Assembly: GCA_026388735.1 (NCBI GenBank)
Contig: JAPLJG010000067.1
Span: 1-44,011 of the forward strand
DNA from: Deltaproteobacteria bacterium
GTDB taxonomy: Bacteria > Desulfobacterota > Desulfobulbia > Desulfobulbales > Desulfurivibrionaceae
DNA length: 44,011 bases
Direction: 5' to 3'
The position numbers and the translations under genes are program-made. The notes under the pieces are model-generated. The model saw only the letters and a program-made list of their open reading frames with translations. It made no database searches and was not told the origin of the DNA. Shown here piece after piece: positions 36,238 to 43,805 of the stretch; the stretch's first letter is position 1, and every line of letters starts with the position of its first letter.

Positions 36238-36735
36238 CTATTTCTCAAAGGAGCGCAGGCCGGCAATGGCTTGGTGCTTTAAGGATTCCAGGGTGGCCTT
36301 CACCGTGATCAGCCAGAAGTCCTCCGGGTCTGTCTCAATCTGCTTGCGTAGGCTTGCCTCCAACCAGTGGGAATCATCGGGCAGGCTGTAGAACTGGCTG
36401 TCGATGCCGAAAAAGCCATCGAGCAGATGGGCCATGGTGTGGAAGATCTTGCTTTGAAAGCCCTGCGGCATGGCCAACAGGTCGCTGAACTCTTTGGTGC
36501 CAGCGGCCCGTAATTCCCCGGTTAACTGTGTCAGCACCTGTCGGTTGGCTGCCAATCCCTGTTCCAGCCAGGGCCAGAAGCGCGGGTCCGTTGCTGAGCA
36601 AGACTCTGCCGCCACAACCCGCACCGCATCGTATTGCACCAGGGTGGTGTGGTCGAGAAAGCGCAGGACATGGGCGGAACTTTTTTCAACGTCCGGCTCC
36701 ATGGCCAGGATTTTGTGGGTTATCTCCAGTTTCAT
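36238..36735 (-). CDS. Uncharacterised helical protein encoded with a HAD phosphatase
   Basis: 165 residues, not recognised. It is predicted to be mostly helical and soluble, with stretches such as GFQSKIFHTMAHLLDGFFGI and DFWLITVKATLESLKHQAIA. There are no signal peptide, membrane helix or recognisable motif. Its start overlaps the stop of the upstream HAD gene (ATGA, 36732-36735), so the two are translationally coupled and probably act together. It converges with the His-rich gene, leaving only 3 nt between them. Confidence 0.75.
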   Translation of the reverse strand: MKLEITHKILAMEPDVEKSSAHVLRFLDHTTLVQYDAVRVVAAESCSATDPRFWPWLEQGLAANRQVLTQLTGELRAAGTKEFSDLLAMPQGFQSKIFHTMAHLLDGFFGIDSQFYSLPDDSHWLEASLRKQIETDPEDFWLITVKATLESLKHQAIAGLRSFEK

Positions 36736-37376
36736 TTTCCTCCTTTAACAACCTCGCCAAATATCGGTAGCCGGGTAATTTCCATGAAGCTCCGCACGTG
36801 GTATTCCGCTGGTAAGGCCGGGCTTTTGAAGGCGATGAGCCGCATGCCCAGGGCTTCGGTATGCTCCCGGTCCACCATGGAGTCGCCGATGTACACCGCC
36901 TCGTCCACCGTGAGGCCGAAATGGGCCAAGATCTGCTCCAGCGCTTCGGGGTGGGGCTTGGACTGGGCCACATCAAAGGGGGTGACCACCTTGTCGAAGC
37001 GGTCTGCCAGGGAAAACATCTGTAGCACCGGGCCCATGGTGGAGGTCCGGTTGGTGCTGATCGCGGTTTTGTAATCTGGCCGGAGGAAATCGAGAAATTC
37101 GAGGAGATCCGGCTCCATGCGCATGTATTGCAGGTAGGGGGTGTAATCGAGGGACTGGCGGTAGGCCTCGGCCTGTGCCAGGTCCGCCGGATAAGCGCGG
37201 AAAAGATGGCGGGTGGAATCCATGACATGGTGCGTGTGGACGTATTCCAGCTCCTCCTCGTTCATGGGCGGACGGCCAAAGGCCTCGCGGAGATGATTGT
37301 AGTAGACCCGGTTGGCGTTTTTGGAGTCGAACATCACGCCATCGCAGTCGAACACGACGAGTTTTAAGGGAGTCAT
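36732..37376 (-). CDS. HAD family phosphatase (phosphoglycolate phosphatase-like)
   Basis: 214 residues. HAD motifs are in order: VVFDCDGVMFDSKNANRVYY (nucleophile Asp and acid/base Asp), the Thr/Ser motif in KTAISTNRTSTMG, the Lys in QSKPHPEALEQIL, and DEAVYIGDSMVDREHTEALG. The helical cap lies between motifs I and II (about 20-90). The substrate is unknown; phosphoglycolate, beta-phosphoglucomutase-type and pyrophosphate activities are all found in this subgroup. Coupled to the downstream uncharacterised gene. Confidence 0.9.
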   Translation of the reverse strand: MTPLKLVVFDCDGVMFDSKNANRVYYNHLREAFGRPPMNEEELEYVHTHHVMDSTRHLFRAYPADLAQAEAYRQSLDYTPYLQYMRMEPDLLEFLDFLRPDYKTAISTNRTSTMGPVLQMFSLADRFDKVVTPFDVAQSKPHPEALEQILAHFGLTVDEAVYIGDSMVDREHTEALGMRLIAFKSPALPAEYHVRSFMEITRLPIFGEVVKGGK

Positions 37377-37504
37377 GGTGAAGAATCCTTGCCATCCTGC
37401 CTGGTCCGCGCTATGTAAAATTCTCTTTACCAGGACGGGCGAATCAGGGCGCGGGGCAGATAAGGTTGCATTTGGTTGTTGCGCTATTGACCCGGCAATT
37501 AATA

Positions 37505-37569
37505 CGTCATGCCCGAATGCTTTAGTCGGGCATCCATCCCCATGGATTCCCGCCTTCGCGGGAATGACG
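37505..37569. repeat. REP-like element with nested palindromes
   Basis: An outer inverted repeat CGTCAT (37505-37510) / ATGACG (37564-37569) encloses three hairpins: ATGCCCGA/TCGGGCAT, ATCCAT-cccc-ATGGAT and ATTCCCGC-cttc-GCGGGAAT. The reverse complement begins CGTCATTCCCGCGAAGGCGG, a dispersed extragenic repeat seen in many proteobacterial genomes. It lies between the divergent HAD and nadB genes. Confidence 0.8.
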
Positions 37570-37660
37570 GTTTACATCTTTAATAACCGAAGCGATAATG
37601 AGCTTCATCTTTACTGAACAATGCCTGGTGATGTCAAGCGGTTAACCGCACGGGGTGGCC

Positions 37661-39313
37661 ATGAAACAGAGCACCGATTTTCTCGTGATTGGCAGCGGTA
37701 TCTCCGGGCTTTCCTTTGCCATCAAGGCGGCGCGCTTGGGATCGGTGACCATCGTCACCAAGAAGGCCAAGGTGGACACCGCCACCAATCTGGCCCAGGG
37801 CGGGATCGCTGCGGTGCTGTCGCCGGATGATTCCTTTGCCCTGCATATCGAGGACACCCTGCGTTCCGGGGCCGGGCTCTGCCACGAAGATATTGTTAAA
37901 CTGGTGGTGGAAACCGGTCCGGATCGGATCGAGGAGCTGATCCGCCTCGGGGTTCAATTCCAGAGCGAGGCCAATGACCCCAGCCATCTCGATCTGGGCA
38001 AGGAGGGGGGCCACTCGGCCCGCCGCATCGCCCATGCCATGGATCTCACCGGCCGCAAGATCGAAGAGGGGCTTCTGGCCCAGGTGGCGGCCAACCCCAA
38101 GATCACGGTGTTGGAGAACCATCTGGCCGTCGATCTGCTGGTCAGCTCCAAAACCGGCACCCCGTACCAGCCCCACGACAGCTTCAGCGACCAGTGCCTG
38201 GGCGCCTATGTCTTTGACCGGGAGACCGGGCGGATCGATACCTACCAGGCCAAAGTGACGGTGCTCTGCACCGGCGGCACCGGTAAAGTCTATCTCTATA
38301 CCACCAATCCCGATATCGCCACCGGCGACGGCATTGCCATGGCCTACCGAGCCGGGGGTAGGGTCGCCAACCTGGAGTTTGTCCAGTTTCACCCCACCTG
38401 TCTTTATCACCCCCAGGTGAAGAATTTCCTGATCTCCGAAGCGGTGCGCGGGGAAGGGGGGCGACTCATCGACCAGCGCGGCCAGGCCTTCATGCACAAG
38501 TACGACGCCCGGGGGGATCTGGCCACCCGCGACACGGTGGCTCGTGCCATTGACAGCGAGATGAAGGCGAGCGGCGATGATTGCGTCTATCTGGACATCA
38601 CCCACCAGCCTGCGGAGTTTCTTAAAAACCGGTTCCCGACTATTTACAACAAATGCCTTTCCCTGGGCATCGACATGACTAAGGTGCCCATTCCAGTGGT
38701 GCCTGCGGCCCACTATATGTGCGGCGGGGTGGTCACCGACCAGTGGGGCAGGACCAACATCGAGGGTCTGTTTGCCTTTGGCGAGGCCGCCTGCACCGGG
38801 TTGCACGGCGGCAACCGGCTGGCCAGCAATTCCCTGCTCGAGGCCGTGGTCTTTGCCCATCAGGCCTTTCTCGAGTGCGAACGGGAATGGCCCGAGCTGC
38901 GGGATGCCAAGCTGCCTGAGGTGGCGGAATGGTTCGCCGGAGAGGCTCAGCGTATTGAGGAGAATGTTCTGGTCAGCCATAACTGGGACCAGATCCGCCG
39001 CCTGATGTGGAACTATGTCGGCATTGTCCGCACCGAAAAGCGTCTTGCCCTGGTGCAGGAGCGGCTGCGGGTTATTGTGGGTGAGGTGAACCAGCATTAC
39101 CACGACTATATCCTGACCCCGGACCTCATCGAACTGCGCAACATCGCCCAGGTTGCCGAGCTTATCGTGCGCTGCGCCTGCATCCGCAAGGAATCCCGCG
39201 GCCTCCATTATCTGGTGGATTTCCCCAAGCCCGACGATGTGCACTGGAAAAAAGATACTATCATCCAGCGGCAGGACGGCGAATCTGGCCCGGCTGCCGC
39301 ACTCAGCGAGTAA
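37661..39313 (+). CDS. nadB: L-aspartate oxidase
   Basis: 550 residues. The FAD-binding dinucleotide fold is FLVIGSGISGLSFAIKAARL. Conserved flavoprotein motifs are TNLAQGGIAAVLSPDDSFAL, GREGGHS-like GKEGGHSARRIAHAMD, FVQFHPTCLY and GLFAFGEAACTGLHGGNRLA followed by SNSLLEAVVF. It oxidises aspartate to iminoaspartate in NAD synthesis, using fumarate as acceptor in anaerobes. nadA and nadC are not adjacent. A GTG two codons earlier (37655) is an alternative start. Confidence 0.96.
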   Translation: MKQSTDFLVIGSGISGLSFAIKAARLGSVTIVTKKAKVDTATNLAQGGIAAVLSPDDSFALHIEDTLRSGAGLCHEDIVKLVVETGPDRIEELIRLGVQFQSEANDPSHLDLGKEGGHSARRIAHAMDLTGRKIEEGLLAQVAANPKITVLENHLAVDLLVSSKTGTPYQPHDSFSDQCLGAYVFDRETGRIDTYQAKVTVLCTGGTGKVYLYTTNPDIATGDGIAMAYRAGGRVANLEFVQFHPTCLYHPQVKNFLISEAVRGEGGRLIDQRGQAFMHKYDARGDLATRDTVARAIDSEMKASGDDCVYLDITHQPAEFLKNRFPTIYNKCLSLGIDMTKVPIPVVPAAHYMCGGVVTDQWGRTNIEGLFAFGEAACTGLHGGNRLASNSLLEAVVFAHQAFLECEREWPELRDAKLPEVAEWFAGEAQRIEENVLVSHNWDQIRRLMWNYVGIVRTEKRLALVQERLRVIVGEVNQHYHDYILTPDLIELRNIAQVAELIVRCACIRKESRGLHYLVDFPKPDDVHWKKDTIIQRQDGESGPAAALSE

Positions 39314-39461
39314 CTAGCCGGATAGCCGTCGTAACTCCTCCATCCGCAGTCAAAAACCCCTCAAAACGTAAGCTTTTCGTTAAGCGCTTTCGCTTCGCAT
39401 TCCCTTGATTTTCCGCGCAAAAACCCCCATCAATTTTTCTTCTTTTTCGGTCCATTTTTGC

Positions 39462-39491
39462 TTGCATGTATACTACCGGTAGTGCGATAAT
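39462..39491 (+). promoter_or_regulatory. Putative nrdD promoter with palindromic operator
   Basis: TTGCAT (39462-39467), an 18-nt spacer and GATAAT (39486-39491) form a plausible sigma-70 promoter. The spacer contains a perfect 12-bp palindrome, ACTACCGGTAGT (39472-39483), well placed for a repressor or a spacer-binding activator. It does not match the NrdR box or an FNR site that I can recall, so the regulator is unknown. Confidence 0.45.
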
Positions 39492-39530
39492 GGCTTCCGA
39501 AACACAACCTGTCGTGTTTCAAGGGAAGCC
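39492..39530 (+). promoter_or_regulatory. Leader hairpin upstream of nrdD
   Basis: GGCTTCC (39492-39498) pairs with GGAAGCC (39524-39530), and GAAACAC (39499-39505) with GTGTTTC (39514-39520); a 3-nt bulge AAG lies on one side and the loop is 8 nt. That is 14 base pairs 50 nt upstream of the nrdD start. It may act as an RNA structure in the leader or, as a DNA inverted repeat, as an operator next to the -10 box. Confidence 0.5.
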
Positions 39531-39579
39531 AGAGGGGAAGGCTTTAATTAATTTCTTAATCATCAAGAGGAGTAAGGGT

Positions 39580-41706
39580 ATGGGAGTTGTGATGCCACTC
39601 AATGCCGAGACCGCCCAGGCCAGAACCCAACGGGTAGTGAACGAGGACAGCACCGATATTGCCCTTTTTGTTCGTTCCTCCCAGGATGACATGACCGGCT
39701 GGAACCGGCAGCGCATCGTCGATGCCCTGTTGCGCGAGACCTTTATCGACCGGGGAACCGCCGAGAAGATCAGCCGCGATATCGAGGTGACCATCCAGGC
39801 CGGCAAGGTGAAAACCATCACCGGCCCGCTGATCCGCGAAATGGTCAACGCCAAGCTCCTGGAGATGGGGCTGGAAGAGGCGCGGCGCATGCACACCCGT
39901 CTTGGGGTGCCGCTGTACGACGTGGACCAGCTGCTGGTCCAGCACAACAAGGAAAACGCCAATGTGCCCCACGGCCCGGAGGCCACCAACCTCACCCTGG
40001 CCGAAGGCATCAAGAAGGAGTACGCCCTGCTCCATGTCTTTACCCCGGACGTGGCGGACGCCCATTTGAGCGGCGATCTGCACCTGCACGACCTGGGCTT
40101 TATCGATCGGCCGTATTGTTCCGGCCAGTCGCTGGAATACATCAAGAAATTCGGCCTCAACCTGCCCCACGCCCTGTCCATGGCCAAGCCGGCCAAGCAT
40201 GCCGAGGTGCTTCTTGCCCATATGGTAAAATTCGCCGCCTCCCTGCAAAGCCATTTTGCCGGGGCCATTGGCTGGGACGCGATCAATCTTTTTTACGCGC
40301 CCTATCTGGAAGAGCTTTCCGACGACGGGGTCAAGCAGCTGGCCCAGATGATGATCTACGAATTCTCCCAGCAGGCCGTGGCCCGAGGAGGGCAGGCGAT
40401 CTTTTCCGACGTCAACATCTACTGGGAGGTGCCCAAGCATTTCGTGGATGTACCCGCCATTGGGCCGGGCGGGGTGTACACCGGTAAGACCTATGGCGAA
40501 TACGAAAAGCAGGCGCAGCGGTTCGCCTGGGCGCTGTTCGAGGTTTATAAAGAGGGCGATGCCGCGGGCCGACCCTTCTTCTTCCCCAAGCCGTTGGTGC
40601 ATATCACCGAGAAGTTCTTCAAAACCGACGGCCACATGGACTTTTTGCACCATATCTGCGAGGTGGCCTCGGTGAAGGGCAACACCTACTTCGTCTTTGA
40701 CCGGGGTGACACGGCCAAGATTTCCGAATGCTGCCGTCTGAGCTTCAAGCTGGAAGCCTCGGATATCGAAGACGCCAAAAAGCCCTGGAAGATGCGCTAC
40801 TCGGCCCTGCAAAACGTCACTATCAACCTGCCGCGCCTTGCCTTCAAGGCCCAGGGCGATGACACCAAGCTCTTTGCCCTGCTCACCGAAAAACTCCAGC
40901 TGGCAGCCAAGGCCCACGGCCAGAAGAAGAAGTTTATCGAGCGGCTGATGAGCCTGGGCAAGGGCGGGCCTCTCTCCCTGCTGGCCATGGATCTGGACGG
41001 CGAGCCCTACCTCAAGCTGCACAAGTGCTCCTTTTTGATCGGCATGGTGGGGCTCAACGAGCTGATCCGAGTGCATATGGGCCAGGAGCTGCACGACTCG
41101 GACGCCTCCATCAAGTTCGGACTCAAGGTCATTGCCCACATGAACATCGTTTGCAACAAGCTGGCCGAGTCCATGGGCATGAAGTTCGTCTTGGAGCAGA
41201 CCCCGGCCGAGTCCACCGCTTTCCGCTTTGCCAAGCTGGATCTTGCCCATTTCACCACGGATGCGGAAAAGGTTGTTCAGGGCAACCGGGAAAAGGGGGA
41301 GGTCTACTACAGCAACTCCACCCTGTTCAACGTGGGCGCCAATATGAGCCCCATCGCCCGAGTGGAGAAGGAGGGGCTGTTCCATCCGCTCATCGAGGCG
41401 GGGTCCATCACCCACATCTGGTTGGGCGAGGCCCAGCCGGACAAGGAAGCCCTGGCCAGCTTTGTGATCAATGTTTTCAAGTATACCCAGAACGACCAGA
41501 TCGCCTTTTCTCCGGAGTTCACCGCCTGCCTTGCCTGCGGCAAGACGAGCAGGGGCTTGAGCGAGACCTGCCCCTACTGCGAGTCGAAAGACGTGGATGG
41601 CATCACCCGGATCACCGGGTATTTCACCAAGATCTCGAGCTGGAACAAGGGCAAGCTCGGCGAGCTGCACGACCGCTACCGGAATGTCGATCGTTTCAAT
41701 CAATAA
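39580..41706 (+). CDS. nrdD: Anaerobic (class III) ribonucleoside-triphosphate reductase
   Basis: 708 residues from ATG 39580, which has GAGGAG about 8 nt upstream; the frame is open from 39466 through the leader hairpin, which is unlikely to be translated. An ATP-cone regulatory domain covers about 25-110 (MTGWNRQRIVDALLRETFID). Two adjacent cysteines, C384-C385, lie in SECCRLSF. A zinc site is CLACGK...CPYC near the end. The radical-bearing glycine is Gly680 in RITGYF. It makes deoxyribonucleotides without oxygen after activation by NrdG. A small redoxin gene lies between it and nrdG. Confidence 0.95.
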   Translation: MGVVMPLNAETAQARTQRVVNEDSTDIALFVRSSQDDMTGWNRQRIVDALLRETFIDRGTAEKISRDIEVTIQAGKVKTITGPLIREMVNAKLLEMGLEEARRMHTRLGVPLYDVDQLLVQHNKENANVPHGPEATNLTLAEGIKKEYALLHVFTPDVADAHLSGDLHLHDLGFIDRPYCSGQSLEYIKKFGLNLPHALSMAKPAKHAEVLLAHMVKFAASLQSHFAGAIGWDAINLFYAPYLEELSDDGVKQLAQMMIYEFSQQAVARGGQAIFSDVNIYWEVPKHFVDVPAIGPGGVYTGKTYGEYEKQAQRFAWALFEVYKEGDAAGRPFFFPKPLVHITEKFFKTDGHMDFLHHICEVASVKGNTYFVFDRGDTAKISECCRLSFKLEASDIEDAKKPWKMRYSALQNVTINLPRLAFKAQGDDTKLFALLTEKLQLAAKAHGQKKKFIERLMSLGKGGPLSLLAMDLDGEPYLKLHKCSFLIGMVGLNELIRVHMGQELHDSDASIKFGLKVIAHMNIVCNKLAESMGMKFVLEQTPAESTAFRFAKLDLAHFTTDAEKVVQGNREKGEVYYSNSTLFNVGANMSPIARVEKEGLFHPLIEAGSITHIWLGEAQPDKEALASFVINVFKYTQNDQIAFSPEFTACLACGKTSRGLSETCPYCESKDVDGITRITGYFTKISSWNKGKLGELHDRYRNVDRFNQ

Positions 41707-41720
41707 AAGGGGGAGAACCT

Positions 41721-42041
41721 ATGACCTTATTTACCACGGATGACTGCGTGCTCTGCGCCCAGCTGAAAAAGCAATTCGATCTCTCCGCCATGGAGGTGCA
41801 GGTGGAGGTGTTGGGCAACAACGATGCCGGAGCCTTGGCCCATCTTGCCTGGCACGGCCTGGTGGAGAAGGCGCGGAAGGCCCTGCCCATTCTGGTGCTG
41901 GACGATTCTTCGGCCTTGGATGAATTCGGCCACATTGAAAGCCATCTGCTGGACCGCGCCGCCCGCTATGGATGCGGCGTGGCGAGCAGGCATGCAGGCA
42001 AGCAGGCAGGCTGCGAGTCCGGCAGCTGCGCGCTGCAATAG
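41721..42041 (+). CDS. Glutaredoxin/NrdH-like redoxin in the nrd operon
   Basis: 106 residues. The N-terminus LFTTDDCVLCAQLKKQF gives a redox motif C9-V-L-C12 directly after a beta strand, as in thioredoxin-fold proteins. The middle (KALPILVLDDSSALDEFGHI) fits the cis-proline strand with the IPxL-like LPILVLDD. The C-terminal tail adds several Cys (YGCGVASRHAGKQAGCESGS, then CALQ). It starts 14 nt after nrdD with GGGGGAG upstream and ends 19 nt before nrdG. Its place suggests that it supplies electrons to NrdD, an alternative to formate; this is inference. Confidence 0.8.
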   Translation: MTLFTTDDCVLCAQLKKQFDLSAMEVQVEVLGNNDAGALAHLAWHGLVEKARKALPILVLDDSSALDEFGHIESHLLDRAARYGCGVASRHAGKQAGCESGSCALQ

Positions 42042-42060
42042 TCTTGTTGTGGGAGCTGGT

Positions 42061-42780
42061 GTGCTACAGCCGCAAGCCTCCGGCTCTTGTGATCCAACCG
42101 CTTGCCTGCCGCCGATAAAGGGGTTTCTCGAAACCTCCTTTATCGACTGGCCGGGCAAGCTGTGCGCCATCCTCTTTGTGGGCGGCTGCAACTTCCGCTG
42201 CCCATTCTGCCACAATCACCCGCTGGTCCTCGCCCCGGAAGGCATGGAAACCATAGCCTTCGAGGAGATCATGACTCGTCTGGCAGCCCGGAAAAACTGG
42301 CTGGCAGGGGTCTGCATCTCCGGCGGCGAGCCGACCCTGTCCCCTGGTCTTACCACAATGATCGCCCGGCTCAAGGCAGAGGGCTGGGCGATCAAACTTG
42401 ACACTAACGGCAGCAGGCCGGAGGTTTTGGCGCAGCTGCTTGCCGACAATCTTCTCGACATGGTGGCCATGGATGTTAAGACGGTGCTGGTGCAGGAGAA
42501 ATACGAGCGCTGCACCGGCAGCCCGGTGGACTTGGGCGCGATCCGCAGAAGCATCGACCTGTTGGCTCAGAGCGGTATCTCCCATGAGTTCCGCATGACC
42601 ATTGCCCCCGGTCTGCATACGGAAGAAGACGTCGTGGCCTGGACTAAACAGTTTGATCGCTCCCGTTCCCGGCTCACCCTGCAAAATTTTAATCCCAAGA
42701 CGACGCTGAATGCCCTGTTTGAAAAAGAGCAGGGTTTTGCCCCGGAAATATTTTCTCACCTCTCTGCCCTGGTCGCCTGA
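42061..42780 (+). CDS. nrdG: Anaerobic RNR activating protein (radical SAM)
   Basis: About 239 residues. GTG 42061 is preferred, with GGGAG at 42051-42055; the frame opens earlier inside the redoxin gene. The radical SAM cluster motif is C43-N-F-R-C47-P-F-C50, followed by GVCISGGEPTLSPGLTTMIA and AIKLDTNGSRPE. It belongs to the longer NrdG type with a short N-terminal extension (PPIKGFLETSFIDWPGKLCA). It generates the glycyl radical on NrdD using S-adenosylmethionine. Third gene of nrdD-redoxin-nrdG. Confidence 0.92.
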   Translation: MLQPQASGSCDPTACLPPIKGFLETSFIDWPGKLCAILFVGGCNFRCPFCHNHPLVLAPEGMETIAFEEIMTRLAARKNWLAGVCISGGEPTLSPGLTTMIARLKAEGWAIKLDTNGSRPEVLAQLLADNLLDMVAMDVKTVLVQEKYERCTGSPVDLGAIRRSIDLLAQSGISHEFRMTIAPGLHTEEDVVAWTKQFDRSRSRLTLQNFNPKTTLNALFEKEQGFAPEIFSHLSALVA

Positions 42781-42867
42781 GGAGGCCGCCGTGTAGTTGG
42801 AAAAAATATCGTTAAATCAGTACCTTTTGCAACGTATGCGTGTCGGAGAAAAAATAAAACCCTCTGC

Positions 42868-42896
42868 TTGACAAAGGGGAAAGCATATAGTAATAA
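42868..42896 (+). promoter_or_regulatory. dsrC promoter
   Basis: A consensus TTGACA (42868-42873), a 17-nt spacer and TAATAA (42891-42896) lie about 75 nt upstream of the dsrC ATG. This is one of the best sigma-70 promoters in the window and fits the very high expression of dsrC in sulfate reducers. AAGGAG (42960-42965) precedes the ATG at 42973. Confidence 0.75.
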
Positions 42897-42972
42897 GTGG
42901 CATCCTGAATTAGCGAATACGTTACATTTCATAATAATCTTAGTTAAAAAATTTTACTGAAGGAGACTAAAT

Positions 42973-43293
42973 ATGCCTACTATCGAGCATAAAGGTTCAA
43001 GCTTCACCGTTGACGAAGACGGCTTCCTCACTGGCAACATGGATGCCTGGGACCAGAACTGGGTTGACTACGTAAAGGGTGTTGAAGGTATCGGCGACAT
43101 GACCGACGAGCATCACAAGGTTATCGATACCCTCCGCGACTACTACAAGAAGAACGGTATCGCTCCGATGGTTCGGATTCTTTCCAAGACCACCGGCTTC
43201 CCGTTGAAGCGGATCTACGAGCTGTTCCCCTCAGGTCCTGGTAAGGGCGCCTGTAAGATGGCCGGCCTGCCGAAACCGACCGGTTGTGTGTAA
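42973..43293 (+). CDS. dsrC: DsrC sulfur carrier protein of dissimilatory sulfite reduction
   Basis: 106 residues. Family motifs are VDEDGFLTGNMDAWDQNWVD, RDYYKKNGIAPMVRILSKTT, and the C-terminal arm GPGKGACKMAGLPKPTGCV. Both functional cysteines are present, Cys94 and the penultimate Cys105, 11 residues apart, as in true DsrC rather than TusE-like single-Cys relatives. DsrC carries the sulfur from sulfite reductase DsrAB as a trisulfide to the DsrMKJOP membrane complex. It stands alone with its own promoter and terminator; dsrAB are not in the window, a common arrangement. Confidence 0.97.
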   Translation: MPTIEHKGSSFTVDEDGFLTGNMDAWDQNWVDYVKGVEGIGDMTDEHHKVIDTLRDYYKKNGIAPMVRILSKTTGFPLKRIYELFPSGPGKGACKMAGLPKPTGCV

Positions 43294-43327
43294 TCACCAC
43301 GCCAGTCGATTCGTTCAGGATTGAATG

Positions 43328-43364
43328 AAAAAAGGAGAAGGCATTTGCCTTCTCCTTTTTTTTT
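43328..43364 (+). terminator. dsrC terminator
   Basis: AAAAAAGGAGAAGGC (43328-43342) pairs perfectly with GCCTTCTCCTTTTTT (43347-43361) around the loop ATTT, followed by more T. The A-run on the left also makes it usable for the convergent minus-strand gene ending at 43425 only in the reverse sense; the main role is ending the dsrC message. Confidence 0.93.
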
Positions 43365-43424
43365 CGCCAAAAAATTGCACCAGCCTCCCGTCCCACTCCA
43401 GCGGACAACCGAAAACTCTCCCCG

Positions 43425-43688
43425 TTAGAAAAGCATTTCCAGAAAGTGGTTGTGATACTCGGAAAGATCCTGGTTGCACTCGCCGCAAAAGAACTTGATC
43501 TCGCCTAGAACCTGCGACTCGTCGCCTTCCTGGATAAAGCTGCCATCTTCATTTTGGAGATAACGGGTGGTCAGGACAACCCCGTCGGCGATTTCAAAGA
43601 AATCGGTATCGTTGCCGCAGTGCGGGCAACGGATGCGTGCCCGGCTTTTGGGGGGAACCCTGCGGGAGGTTTCCATTTCGGTTTCCAT
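43425..43688 (-). CDS. Small zinc-ribbon protein of unknown function
   Basis: 87 residues. Two CxxC pairs, CPHCGNDTDFFEI and KFFCGECNQDLSE, are about 40 residues apart and probably hold one zinc. Between them are beta strands (ADGVVLTTRYLQNEDGSFIQ). The N-terminus is basic and disordered (METEMETSRRVPPKSRARIR). GAGG lies 6 nt upstream of ATG 43688; a second ATG at 43676 is possible. A nucleic-acid or protein-binding role is typical of such ribbons, but the family was not recognised. Confidence 0.7.
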   Translation of the reverse strand: METEMETSRRVPPKSRARIRCPHCGNDTDFFEIADGVVLTTRYLQNEDGSFIQEGDESQVLGEIKFFCGECNQDLSEYHNHFLEMLF

Positions 43689-43805
43689 TCCATTCCTCGC
43701 CAGAAAAAAGGGAGATTGTTTCCCTTATGATAAAAGGGCGGATTCTACGGCAGATACCGGAAAATGTCAATTTAGAGCGTGTTTGGTAAAAATTTTTCTG
43801 TTCTC

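Noticed and set aside
37634-39244. A 536-codon open frame on the minus strand
   Set aside because: Shadow of nadB.
39556-41703. A 715-codon open frame on the minus strand
   Set aside because: Exact shadow of nrdD, whose motifs are unmistakable.
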